Source: Manihot esculenta (Eukaryota; Streptophyta; Magnoliopsida; Malpighiales; Euphorbiaceae). Taken from it: a stretch of DNA of 64,000 nucleotides. Shown one piece after another: positions 32,565-43,796 of the stretch. Each line of letters opens with the position of its first letter. Positions within the stretch are counted from its first letter, which is position 1. The stretch lies in the NCBI RefSeq assembly GCF_001659605.2, contig NC_035161.2:8665738-8729737 (forward strand), written 5' to 3'. Below the pieces are notes generated by a model. It did no database searches, was not told the DNA's origin, and saw only the letters and a program-made list of their open reading frames with translations. The position numbers were made by a program, and so were the translations under genes.

Positions 32565-32835
32565 ACATTGATTTTTGGTTCCCTTTTGAAGTCTTTAACC
32601 AAAGTCAATATAACCTAGATTTTTTTTATTAATAAAAAATTAAATTAGTGAGGCGATATATGAATCAAATAAATTACAATTAAATTGTACCAAAATCGAT
32701 TAATTAAAAATTAAATTGAGTGAATATCGAATATGTGAATACAGAAAGGCTGAATTGATGGACATTGGATTTCGACTTTGGAGTGATAAGGAGCATACAT
32801 AAATGGGAGGTGAGTGAGGAGATTAGGTGGTTCAG

Positions 32836-32975
32836 GGTATACCAGGGCAGAATGACGGTTATGCATCACTAGAGAATAAAAGAAAAAAGGATAAAAGAAG
32901 GAAGATATGAGCCAACCAGACCAAGTTCATAAATACATACCTTGAGCCTACCCTCTATTGGATCTCAGGATATCA
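32836..32975 (+). repeat. Element H 5' LTR remnant
   Basis: About 140 bp from 'ggtataccagggcagaatgac' to 'aggatatca' align with the end of the 3' LTR (about 42703-42844). The upstream part of the LTR does not match and appears to be deleted. Confidence 0.7.
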
Positions 32976-32976
32976 A

Positions 32977-32995
32977 TTGGCGCCGTTTGTAGGGA
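32977..32995 (+). other. Element H primer binding site (tRNA-Asp-like)
   Basis: TTGGCGCCGTTTGTAGGGA follows the LTR end by one base. It resembles the TGGCGCCGTTGCCGGGGA primer site typical of Athila/Tat gypsy elements, with a few changes. Confidence 0.75.
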
Positions 32996-33699
32996 GCGAA
33001 GAAGATTTTTTCGTCATTAGAGTTATCATGTTTTGTAGTTCATGGTCAATCACCGCAAAAATCATATTGAAAACACCCCAAATAATCCGAACTCTGCTAA
33101 AAAAGGACCACAGTTCTCATTTTTCAGCCTACCGCCCTATTGAATCATCCACCTGTGTTGTTTAACCCTTCACTAAGCTCAGCAGGGACTATGCCTCTAA
33201 CCACCCTATTTGACATGAACTACAAAACATGGCTCTCCAACTCTAAAGCACTGCTTATTGGCTAGGGCAGATGTTGCAACAAAGGAAAATTAGTACTCCA
33301 TTGAGCATACCACCAGTAACCGAAGGGTTCAATGTTAATGAGTCTTAACCCACATTAAACCACCAAGCCCTTCAGCAAAGCCGCAGGAGGATAGGCGATT
33401 GAGATGGAGAAGCTAACAGAAGGAATGAGCCTGTGGCCAAAGTAAGAGGCCGAGTAGTAAGGGAGCTTTTTGAGAACGATGGGCAGAAAGCTATTTTTTT
33501 GAGCCAACAAAAAGGTCAAAAAGTGAAGAGTTGGAGAGAAACTACCGCCTGAAGAAAAGGCCAAGGAGACAACAGGTAGATGTAGATCAAAAGCTGGAGA
33601 GATTGAAGGAGCAACTGCTAGCAAAACTGGGGGCATGAGACAACAGCAACCTTCTGCTACCAACCTCATCCCCATTCGTGAGATAGGTACAGAAGGAAA

Positions 33700-34540
33700 C
33701 CATCCCCAAAAAATTCATGATGCCGACAATGGTTGCGTATGACAGCATTGAAAACCCCCGGGAATACGTCTTGAACTATAAGACGTTCATGGAGCTGCAG
33801 ACCCACTCAGATGCTTTGATGTGCAAAGTTTTTCCAACCACCCTTACTAGGCCAGTCCAAGCATGGTTCAACAGCCTAGAGGCAGGAAGCATTAAAAGCT
33901 TTATGGACCTAGCCAGCGTGTTTATTAGCAGGTTCATGTCGGGGTCCCAGCCGAAAGGAAAACGAGCTACTTAGAAATAATTCGGCAGAGGATGAATGAA
34001 TCTCTGAGGGAATATGTGGCTAGGTTCAACTCTGAGGCTTTACAAATTCTCGAGCTCGGCGAAGCCAGAGCAGTAGAAGCCATGCAAAAGGGTACTACCT
34101 CCCCATAATTTTTTGGATCGCTGTGCAGAAAGCCGCCCACCACCTTGGCAGAGCTGATGAAGAGAGTAGAAAATATATAAAGCAAGATGATGCCTTGACC
34201 ACTAGCAGATTTGCCAAGGAAGCACGAGACAGAAGACAGACTGGGGAGGATAAGTAGCTAGACAGGCAGGAAATGAGGCAGGACCGGGGGCCTGAAGCAT
34301 TGAGCAGATATCAGTGGGAGAGAAAGGAGCAGAGACCTTATCAACACTGGATTCCCGAGGTAATCACTCCCTTGAATGCGTCCAAAGTCATAGTGCTCGT
34401 GGCAGTCCAAGACAAGGATTTCATACAGTGGTCCAAGCCGATGAAGGCAGAAGCAACTAGAAAGACTCGGATAAGTACTACCAGTACCATCAGACTCATG
34501 GCCATGATACAAATGATTGTTACCAGCTAATAAATGAGAT
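33700..34540 (+). pseudogene. Element H gag
   Basis: The first frame (33717-33974) reads VAYDSIENPREYVLNYKT, CKVFPTTLTRPVQAWFNSL and FISRFMSGSQPKGK, matching the conserved capsid segment of Tat-type gag. A frameshift follows, then MNESLREYVARFNSEALQI, which is the next conserved segment, then stops. From about 34200 the sequence is a charged linker, probably the gag C-terminus. I saw no intact zinc knuckle. It cannot give a full-length gag. Confidence 0.8.
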
Positions 34541-34775
34541 AGAGAGGCTCATTAAGAGAGGACACCTCAGGAACTTCATGAAAAAACTGGAAGGCCAGAG
34601 ACGATAGCAGAATGCAGTAGGGAAAAGGCCCCAGAGACAGGCAGGGGGACCAATGAATGACACTCCAGTGGGACAATCAACATGATTGTAGGAGGGACTA
34701 GAAGTCGTATGAGTAGAAGAGGGAAGAAGAGAAGTAGGAACGGGGAGGGAAGCAAATGCCGAAGTAATGTAGATT

Positions 34776-35234
34776 GTGAAGCATTCCCCAATGACCATCT
34801 CTTTTTCTCCGGATGATGCCCAGGGGGTGCAGATGCCTCATGATGATGCTTTGGTCATAGAGGTTGTCATCCATAACTTCAGGGTCCGAAAGGTTTTAGT
34901 AGACGAGGGCAGCAAGGTGAACCTATTGCCCTACCGGGTCTTCGAGCATATGAACATAGCCGAGAAACAACTAGTCAAGGACCAGACTCCAGTTAAGGGG
35001 ATAGGGGGGACTCCAATTGTAGTAGAGGAGAAAGTAAAAGTGGCCCTCACCCTAGGGGAATCACCTCTATCCCGAACTCACTATGCAGTGTTCCTTGTGG
35101 TGAAGTTACCTTTGAACTATAATGCCATCTTAGGAAGGTCGATGTTGTACGACTTTAAAGCAGTAACCAGCATCTGGTATCTGATCATGAAGTTTCCAAT
35201 GGAAGTAGGGGTAGGGGTAGTCCGGGGAAGATAG
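34776..35234 (+). pseudogene. Element H protease
   Basis: A 152-codon open frame carries the Tat-type aspartic protease: ISFSPDDAQGVQMPHDDALV, then VRKVLVDEGSKVNLLPYRVF where V(D/I)xGSSADIL is usual, then IGGTP and PLNYNAILGRSMLYDFKAV. The catalytic Asp is present, but the neighbouring Gly/Ser residues are altered (DEGSK). The GRSxL signature is intact. An in-frame TAG at about 35232 separates it from a linker frame (35250-35522) leading toward RT. Confidence 0.8.
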
Positions 35235-35578
35235 GAGGAGGCCAGAGCCGTGTACCTGGCCACAGTGGAGGAACCAAGCACCCAACTGGAAGAGGTAAAC
35301 CCTAAAGTCATAGAGATCCGAGATGAGAAGAAAGAGGCCAGGACTGAACCAGTAGATAAAATGGAGACCTTCTCATTGTCCAAGGACGAAAGTGACAAGG
35401 TCTTTAGCATCAACTCAGATCTTGAAAAGGACCAAAAGGAGGTTGTGATGGCTCTAATTAGAGGACATGCCTCAAGCTTCGCTTGGAAGCCCTTAGACAT
35501 GCCGGGATTGATCCTAACGTGATGACCCACAAACTGAACATTCTCGCTGGGGACAAGCCGGTAAAGTAGAAGAAGAGA

Positions 35579-36187
35579 GTGTTTGGGAAGGAGAAGCAAC
35601 AAGCCATGATAGAAGAGGTGCAAAAGATGGAGGAGGCCAAGTTTATTAGGAAAGTAATGTACCCACAGTGGTTAGCCAACCCTATGTTAGTAAAAAAGGC
35701 TAATGGAAAATATAGAATGTATATAGATTTCACCGATTTAAATCAGGTCTGCCCTAAAGATTGTTATCCCCTCCCAGATATTAATAAAATGGTTGACTTT
35801 AAGACCAGGTTTGATTACTTATCGTCCCTAGATGCTATGTCAGGGTATCACCAGATCCCTATGGACAGGTTAAACGAAGAAAAGACCTCCTTCATAGCTG
35901 AAGATAGGACATACTGCTACAGGGCTATGCCTTTCGGGTTGAAAAATACCGGGGTAATGTATCAAAGGTTGATGAATAAGATCTTTAAAGATCAAATAGG
36001 GAGAAACATGGAAGTATATGTCAACGATATGGTAGTTAAAATTCAGACCTTCCAGCAACATCTGGCCGACTTGGAAGAGGTCTTTGGGGCATTGCAACGA
36101 TACATAATGAGGTTGAACCTGAAAAAGTGTACTTTCTTCATCAAAAGGGAAAATTTCTGGGCTACATGGTCAGTGGAAGGGGCATAG
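35579..36187 (+). pseudogene. Element H reverse transcriptase
   Basis: A 202-codon frame covers the RT fingers and palm: VKKANGKYRMYIDFTDLNQV, CPKDCYPLPDIN, LSSLDAMSGYHQIPMD, YRAMPFGLKN and VYVNDMVVK. The palm box is normally Y-V-D-D; here the first Asp of the pair is Asn, so the enzyme would be inactive. The frame ends at TAG near 36185. Upstream of 35579 the end of the linker (about 35524-35578) is in another frame. Confidence 0.85.
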
Positions 36188-36823
36188 AGCCAAACCCAGA
36201 GAAAGTAGAAGCTATACTGGCAATACTTGAGCCAACTTGTGTAAGAGATGTGTAGAGGCTTACAGGAAAGGTGGCAGCACTCAACAGGTTTATGTCCAAA
36301 TCAGCAGAAAGATGTCTACCTTTCTTCAAGAAGCTGAGGAAAGTCCTGAACTTTCAATGGACAGAGGACTGTCTAGAAGCTTTCAGAAACCTCAAGCTCC
36401 CCGAATGTGCTTAGTAGCCCCTTGGCAGGAGAGAAACTGTTAATTTATTTGGCAGCATCCGAGCAAGCAGTGAGTGCCTTGTTGGTGAGAGAGAAAGTAG
36501 GGAACTAGAAGCCTATCTTCTACGTTAGCAAGGTGCTTAGAGATGCCGAGGTTAAGCACATGAATAGTGAGAAGCTAGCATTTTCTTTGTTGCTGGCAGT
36601 AAGGAAGTTCAGAATGTATTTGGAAAGCCACCAAGGGGTAGTAATGACTGGCCAACCCTTGAAGAAAATCTTACACTGGCCAGAGACTTCAGGACGAATG
36701 CTAGCCTATTCTATTGAAATTAGCTCGTACTACCTTATTTACCGACCTCGAACGGCTATCAAAGCCCAAGTCTTAGTTGACTTTATAGTTGAATGCTCTT
36801 TCAATTCGGATAAAGAAGAATAG
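36188..36823 (+). pseudogene. Element H RT thumb and RNase H region
   Basis: Shifted frames continue RT (ALNRFMSKSAERC-like words near 36270) and then RNase H. The 36533-36823 frame reads LRDAEVKHMNSEKLAFSLLL, VRKFRMYLESHQGVVMT, LHWPETSGRMLAYSIEI and AIKAQVLVDFIVE, the typical end of Tat-lineage RNase H. The integrase expected next is not found; repeats begin instead. Confidence 0.75.
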
Positions 36824-36832
36824 AGTGAAGCA

Positions 36833-37092
36833 TCACAAAATCGCACCTCAAAACTAGCTAAGGAGACGAAACCCTTAATGAGGTGGGTGACCGGTCTCAG
36901 AACATGACCGTCGGCACCACAAAACCAGTTAAGGAGATGAACGCCCTAGTGAGGTAGGTGACTAGTCTCGAAACATGACTGCTGGCATCACAAAACCGGT
37001 TGGAGAGATGAAGACTCCAATGAGGTGGGTGACCGGTCTCAAAATATGACCGTCGGCACCACACAACCAGTTGGGGAAATAAGGGCCCATAA
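36833..37092 (+). repeat. 71-bp minisatellite in element H
   Basis: The word GAGGT(G/A)GGTGAC recurs at 36880, 36951 and 37022, giving a 71-bp period. A partial unit precedes and a partial unit follows, so about three and a half units are present. Units include GGTCTC, ATGACCGTCGGCACCAC and AAACCAGTT. Confidence 0.85.
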
Positions 37093-37789
37093 CGAAGGCC
37101 CAACATCAGCAAGGCTAAAATTGACTAAGAAATACACTGCCAACCTAAGAAGGAACCTCAGCACACATAAGACTCAGCAAACAAACAAGAACCTAGCTTC
37201 GACCTCACAAAAAGAGCGTGGATCATACAGGAAAAGAAACATGGTTCCAACCTCACCAGAGAGCTCAAATCATAGGAAAACGATATGCCGATCTCATAAA
37301 AGAGCCTGGCGTGTAGAGAAACTGGCTTGAAGCATGATGTTGACTTCACAGTAAAGCTCGACACATAAAAAATTAACCTATGGCATTATAAATGCCAACT
37401 TAATGACAGAGTATTACCCACTGAAAAGCTAATTTAAGGCTGACATAGCCAAAACACCATGACGACCTCGAAAATAAGCTCAGTGCCTTTAAGGCCTAAA
37501 GGCAAGCAAAGGCAAGGCAAAATCAAAATAAAAATAAGCCTTACTACGAAGCCCTATCAACAAGCACACTAATAACAGGAAAAATCATAAAGGAAACACA
37601 CCTAAACCTGAAGGCAGGACTATATGAAAATTAAATAGCTCAGCTAGCTAAAGGGCAGTACGAGCTGAAATAAGGAGCTGTGAAAAAACTAAACCCAGCT
37701 CAGATAAAGGTTTCAAGAAAATAGAAGGCAAAAAATGCTAAGACATTCAATTAATAGAAAAAATAACACAATGGAAAAGGTGCCATACA
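37093..37789 (+). other. Element H non-coding region between minisatellites
   Basis: About 700 bp of A-rich sequence with repeated words (AACCTCA, AGCTC) that look like older, decayed tandem units. No supported gene. Confidence 0.5.
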
Positions 37790-38035
37790 GGTAAAACAAG
37801 ATTAGCGAGCTGCCAGCTCAATGAAGTTCACAGGCTTTACACATAAAAACAGCCTAAGTATGTAAATACAAGTAAAGCAAGTTAACGAGCTGCCAGCCCG
37901 GTGTAGTTCACAAGCAATACACATAAAAATAACCTAAGTATCAAAATACAAGTAAAGCAAGTTAATGAGCTGCCAGCCCGATGCAGTACACAAGCAATAT
38001 ACATAAAAACAACCTAAGTGTAAAAATGCAAATAA
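37790..38035 (+). repeat. 80-bp minisatellite in element H
   Basis: GAGCTGCCAGC starts at 37807, 37887 and 37967, an 80-bp period. Each unit also holds ACACATAAAAA and CCTAAGT. Related inverted words are found in the second Tat element near 55390-55840. Confidence 0.85.
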
Positions 38036-38168
38036 ATCTAATAAATAGGAAAAATAAATAAACAGAAGAAAAATAACAAAAAATCAAAATTTTTATTAAT
38101 TATTGAAGTGAGTTACAGAGGTTGTAGGGGAAGAGAGAGCAGAATTAACTAAATAATTTACAAGGTCA

Positions 38169-41100
38169 TTACACTATCTCCCCCTTGAGGCCCAGAAGGC
38201 AAGCGAGGAGCATGCTTAGGCAAAGGGTTGTCATCCTCTCCGAGCACACCTCCTCACTGTCAGAGTCCACTTTAGGGGCTCGTAGATCTGCCAACAGAGT
38301 GGAGAGGGCATCCCTAGCCGATTTAAGGCCCCGATTATGGCCTGAAGCAAACATGCGGAAGGCCTCCTTGTACATTTTCTCTTTCATCTCCCTAGAGGCC
38401 TGATACTCTTCCAATCGCGCTTCACAAGCCTGCTAGATCTTGCCTTCAGCTCTGCAGAGTCCTTGATTTCTCGCAAACTCTCCTCACAAGCTTGCTAGAC
38501 CCTATCCTCTACAGCTCGGACATCCCTTAATAATGCAGAACACCTCTTCTCCAGAGCAGTGACCTCTTGATGGAGTTGTTGTTGCTGGAGATGAAATACC
38601 TTCGCTATCGAAGCCATGCCTTTCAGGTCTTCGATATGCTTGTTGAACTCCTGCTGCAGGATAACAGTGCAAACTAAGGCCTCATCACATTGGGCCCTGG
38701 CCTCATCACGTTGATGGCAGGACTCCTCTAAAAAGGACAACTATGCTAAGGCCTCGTCTTACTGAGACTTAGCTACGAAAACTCATTGGGAGGCCTGGGC
38801 AACCTCCTCCCTCATCTCCCCCAGTTACTTGGTGAGGTCCTTAATAACCCCTTGGAGTTCAATGATTCGTCCGCGGGCCTCACCAGTGGCAACGATGTTT
38901 TAATCCCAGTGCTCCTCAGTGATGTGTTGCTCCACCAAGTTCTAAAAAGACCGATTTCGGGCATCTATTTCCAGGATTACCTCGAAGGGCTGCCACAGAA
39001 AAACAAAGTTAAAAACCTGAAGAAGTTAGAAATACCCTTGAAAATGGTAGATGGCTTATCATCAGGAACATCTCCCTCAAGCAGTCCCTGAGGTTATCTA
39101 GAGAGTGAGTGTTGAACATTGCCTGTTGCTTAGTGGAACGGGCAAAGTGGCTTATGAGAACTAGAAAACGGGGATTCGAGACAACTGAAGTTCCATCAAA
39201 CATCTTCTCACAGAGCATCTAGGCTACCAAGGCCGGCGAAGACTCATGAGTTAGCTTAGCAAAATTCAAGATCTTGTTGTCTAGAGTTGACGATAGCTGC
39301 TCCACGGCTTTCTTTCCCTTATCGGCGGAGGGGGGAGGGGCTATCCTCGTAGGCTCCGTAGTATGAGCCCGTTTGACAGCCCTGCCTTAAGTAGTAGGCT
39401 CTGAAGTTCAGGCTCGCTTGCTGGCTGCCTCTCCAATCACTATAGCTCGCACAGCCTAGAGAGGTGGGATGTCCAAAAGGGCAAGTCCAGTGCTCTCTTT
39501 CAAATTACTCTCGGCAGACACAGCGAGTGCAATGGGCTCCTTGGAAGCTAGTGTAGGAGCAGCCAGAGTCTTGGTTGGAGCTGGCGCTTTGGCAAGAATG
39601 GACGTCCTCGAGATGGCAGACCGAAAACTCCATACTCTAGGCACCAACACTAAAGTAGGGGCAGGGGCAGTAGAACGGTTTGCAACTGCTGGGTCCATCG
39701 CTTGAAAGACCTCCCGAGTTACGTCAGCCACCTTCTTATTAACCTTAAAGGCTACTAAGCTTGCCCTCATACTTTTTTGAGATAGGAAAAAGTTCTTCGG
39801 GAACTTGATGTTATCCATCAGAACAACAGAAGCTGAAAAAGAGATGTCAATCCAGTTAGAATTCAAAATAATGAAAAGAAAATGCAACAAGGAAGAGAAA
39901 TAGAAAAATAATAATATTAGCTTCCCGACAGTCCCGAAGGTTAGACATGAACATGTACTTTTCGACGTCATACTTCTTCCTTACAAAGGTCAATCGAAGA
40001 AGGTAGACTTGGTCCAACAGGGTCAACCTGGGGAAGTCGTTGCAGCCCTGAGGGACTTCCTCCCAAGAGAGACCAACATCCTAGTTGATCCACGAGCTCT
40101 CTTTCAGCTCAACAACCACAAAGGCCTCAGCCTAACCTTTTATCGAGTCTTTGTACCTAACGAAGATAGATAACCCTGTCCGGGGATCAAAGTAGTAAAA
40201 TCTGTGGTTAGACCGAACGAGGTAGAAGAAGGTGGAGAACAAAGCGACAGAGAGGGCAAAACCCCAACACAGACAAACTGATCAGACCAAATTTAGACCA
40301 TTTTATTATGTTGTTATTAATGTTAATTTACACTTTTCTGCTTAATTCTGTGGTTTTGATCTTATTTTGCAGAAAATGGTGTAAAGAGGTAATTTGGTGA
40401 AAATGCTCTTAAAACTGCCTAAAATAGGATAAAGGAGAACAAGCATGTTTGCACAAGTCAAGTTGCAGCTGAAGAGGAGATAAATAAGAAAAGTACATTC
40501 AGCAGAGTAATTTGAAATTCAAATTTCAAATCTTCAAGAATTCTTTCCCTTATTGAGGAACCCAAATATCAAGAAGATGCTCTTGCCTCCTAAGGATTCA
40601 AAATTTGAAATTCAAAGGAGGACATTCAAAATTCAAAATTCAGCATTCAAAATTAAAAATTCAAAAGAAGGCTCCACTTCATCAAGGAAATCTAGAGCAA
40701 CACTTTCATGCTATAAAAGCATCAAGCAAGCTGCACGCCCCCCCTTGGACTCTCTCTCCCATTCGGATTGCAAGCAAGCCGCACCTCCTCCAAGCCGATT
40801 GGTTCTTCTTTCTTCTTCTCTTTCTTTTATTTTTTGTTTTGTTTCAGTCATGAGTGGCTGAAATCTCTTTTTCTAGTTGAAGATTAGGTGAAGTTTTAGT
40901 TGTTTTTATGGATTGGGAGATCTGGACATATATTGTTTATCTTTTGTTTATCAATATTTATGCAATTTCATGCTTAATTCCATTGTTGCTTTGTTGTTTA
41001 GATCAATAGGGCCCATTGATTCTTGATTGCAAAGTAATAATTTGTTAGTTTGGATAGTTTTAAGTCCGTAATTGCTTGAATTATTCAAACACAAGTAACT

Positions 41101-41972
41101 CTTGGTGTAAAAACTAAGGAAATTGCATGATCTAGCAATATCACCATACGTTTGGGTAACTAGAATTAGGTCTCTCTATTTCTTAATGCAATTGACAGTT
41201 GTTAGATGCCAAAGGTCCAAGGACGTTCCTTGGCAACTTGTTGATTAGTAATTAATTAGAGAACGTTCCCTAATTGATTTATGCCTAAGGAGGGATATGG
41301 TGGTGAGAAGCGTCTTCCATCTCCATAACTAATTTATTGAATCAAATAAAGGAATCTTTGTGTCAATGATCAATCCCAACAACTGAAGTGGATCCGATTA
41401 TTCAACTAGAGCTTTTCTCATATTTGAATCTTCTTTACTTTTATTATTTGCTTTATTTTATTGCTTTTAGTATTAGTTTAATTCATCAATCTCAAAACCC
41501 CCTCTTTTATTTTACTTTCAGTTTATTTACTTGGTCTTGATAAGGAAAATAGGTAAGTATCAATTCCCTGTGGATTTGATCCTTTTGCCACTATCTGCAG
41601 TTGTAAAATTATTGATAACTAAAAAGATTATTTTTGACCGGTTTCGACAACCGCACAGTCACAAACAGACTCAAAGCAGCATATAAACATAATAGAATTG
41701 GGAGACAACATATAGGGAGTCATTCTGAAGTGACAGAAGACCTCAATAAAGAAATGGGTAAAAGGAAAAGTCAGTCTGAAATCAAGCTGCTTGACCAAGA
41801 AGACCAACCTGCACCATTGCTGAGCGTCTATTAAGCCCGCAGGAGGTGGATTGGGAAGGACAATCCTTTCATTAGGAAGAGGAGCTCTAAACCTATAAAT
41901 CGTGGTATCAACGTAGTCGCTAGAGAAGAAATCGGAAAAGGAAAAAGGGGTAATGGAGGACACCAGACCCAC
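38169..41972 (-). pseudogene. Antisense accessory gene of element H (putative gypsy-type transposon domain plus coiled coil)
   Basis: It is read opposite to the element's gag-pol. The N-terminal part (41972-41667, continuing after the inserted LTR at 40278-40030) has RFRAPLPNERIVLPNPP and LTFPFTHFFIEVF, then words equivalent to YYF...GLSIF...YKDSIKG. This matches my recollection of the plant 'putative gypsy type transposon' family (Pfam PF04195); the name needs a search. A middle region follows (39971-39456, with ADVTREVFQAMDP; 39218-39009), and a coiled-coil C-terminus (38740-38495 and 38414-38169) with QQQQLHQEVTALEKRCSALL and MYKEAFRMFASGHN. Function is unknown. It is broken by a solo LTR and several stops; introns are likely. 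A second copy is at 50237-55058. Confidence 0.72.
40279..41661 (+). mobile_element. Solo LTR of a different gypsy family, 1383 bp, inside the accessory gene
   Basis: The ends are TGATCAGACC and CACAGTCA, flanked by the exact 5-bp duplication CAAAC (40274-40278 and 41662-41666). The distal part, with CCCTGTGGATTTGATCC and the 'ttgaccggtttcgaca' block, resembles LTR ends common in Athila-like plant elements (recollection). It contains an AAATTCAAAATTC-rich patch at 40595-40670. Strand is chosen from the direction of that LTR end. No coding region. Confidence 0.85.
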
Positions 41973-42140
41973 GACATCGAGGATTCTAACTGAAGCTGTG
42001 AGAATAGTAAGACGTACCTCAAATTAAGAAAGCAGAGATTATACAAAAGAAGGAGAGCAAGATAGCAGCGCCATAGGAAGAACCGTGAGTGAAAGCAAAT
42101 GTGTGAATTTAAAATGGGTAAGAGCAGAGAGAAGACGTTT

Positions 42141-42844
42141 TGATAAAAGCACTCCTAGAGCCACACAGTCATAATTGGAGTTTCGGGATTTATCCCCTCA
42201 TTAATCATGGAATAATTAGCAAGCAGGTAAAAGGGTACCCGATAACTATTGGGTCTCGAATATCCAGGCCATAGCTAAGCCCATGTAGGGAGGCCGGACC
42301 GTAGCTTCATAAAAGCCCGCTACGCAGATCCATCCACTAGCGCGCGGCCCTGACCTCGTGCAAATAGGTAGGATAGAACAGGATTCGAGCCTATCGTAGG
42401 AAAACCCAGCTCAATTGACTTGATGAATTAGTGGGGCAAACATACCCTTATAGATCCGGGGATCGTGTCCACATGGCGCCAGAGGAAATTAATTGGCCAC
42501 CTGACAATGGAAAAAGGCACAGTACATCTACATCTTCGCATGATAAGGACAGGATGTAGCTCAACCGACTTGATGGGTTAGTGCAACAAACAGACTCCTA
42601 TACATCCGGGATCATGTCTACATGGCGTTGAAAGGAATTAAATAGCCACTTGACAATAGAAAAAGGCACATACATCTACGGCTCCGCATGATAACGATAT
42701 GGTATACTAGGTCAGGACGACGGTTATACATCACTAAAGGACAAAATGAAAAATGATAAAAGAAAGAAAATATGAGCCAACCAAACTAAGTTTACAAATA
42801 CATATTTTGAACTTACTCTCTATTAAATTTCTGGACACCAGACA
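42141..42844 (+). repeat. Element H 3' LTR
   Basis: The start TGATAAAAGC follows a purine-rich stretch (agagcagagagaagacg). The head aligns inverted with 50096 leftwards in the second Tat element, and the last 140 bp align with 32836-32975. The end ...GACACCA is approximate by a few bases. Confidence 0.7.
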
Positions 42845-43796
42845 TTAAAGAATGTCCCTCCATAATAGCACCGAAAACAAAGAGACAAATGAAAAGAGCT
42901 AATAATTTTTAAAAATATGGCCGTTTCAAAATTTCGTAATTGTTTAGGCACTTTAGCTTGAGTGGATTAAAGTAGTGGTGTGTTCTTTTCTAATCAGAGG
43001 ATCGAGTTTTATCCCTCTTCTTTTAATAAATTATCCTTTAAGATCTTGATAAATGCTTCTAAAGGATGAAAAAAGGAAAAAACTCCATAGTTTAGTTATT
43101 ATTATTCGTGTCAAATTATACGGACTACTTTATAATTTATGGAAAAATAAATGCTGGCAGATAAACCTGTGGAATTAGTCAACTGGGTAATTAAAGCTCC
43201 AATATTTTATACCAAGAGAAAATGATGGGGAGATTGCAATGAAGAATGGAAATCAAATAAGTGGGTGAGTGGACCCCACCAATTTGACAGGCGACCTTCT
43301 TTCTTGTTTCTTAATTCTTAATTATGAGGTTAATTGTTTTTATAATTTTGATGTAAACTTTCACTTTCTTCAAATCCACTCCTCCTTCACACCTTCTGTC
43401 CCAAAACAATTCTTAGCCCTAATTCAATCAAATAACTACACTAAATATATTGATTTAGAATTCTTATTGTCAAAATATTTTAAATATAAGTAATAGACAA
43501 TAGTTTTTCAATAAGATAAATCACTAAATACAACATTACAAATAAATGACAAAATTCATTGACCATTAAACAACACACCAAAACTTTGAATTAACTCATT
43601 CAAAGGAACTTATTATCTTAATTGCCTAATTAAATATATATATATATATATATATATTTTAATAAAATAATATAAAGAAAGTGAATATATTACTTAATAA
43701 AATAGAAAAATGAGGAGAAAGTGTAAACGTAAAAAACAAGCGTGGAACGTTGATTTGATTGGGCAATGTCTAACCAATCGCAATAGGTAACATCTC
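42845..43796. other. AT-rich spacer with (AT)n microsatellite
   Basis: No gene was recognised. An (AT)n run of about 12 units occupies 43633-43657. The 74-codon open frame at 43269 has no recognisable family. Confidence 0.5.

Larger units (their letters stand above)
31906..32835. other. COMT upstream region
   Basis: 930 bp between the COMT start codon and the first recognisable Tat-element sequence. Contents are the TATA box, AT-rich DNA, a 35-nt hairpin (32339-32373), a 21-bp palindrome (32531-32551) and the ACCAACC site. No other gene was seen. Confidence 0.7.
32836..42844 (+). mobile_element. Element H: decayed Tat-lineage Ty3/gypsy retrotransposon, about 10 kb
   Basis: It has a truncated 5' LTR, a TTGGCGCCG-type primer site, gag, protease, RT and RNase H remnants on the plus strand, two minisatellites, an antisense accessory gene, and a 3' LTR. 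Lineage is inferred from the gag/PR/RT style (YRAMPFGL, YVxDMVVK, LHWPETSGR, IKAQVLVDFI), the primer type and the antisense gene. No integrase was recognised. Many stops and frameshifts show age. It begins about 930 bp upstream of the COMT ATG. Confidence 0.85.

Noticed and set aside
34520..34798. Minus-strand frames opposite the gag/protease junction of element H
   Set aside because: Antisense shadows of gag/protease with low-complexity Leu/Pro/Ser content; unlike the accessory gene they have no counterpart elsewhere in the window.
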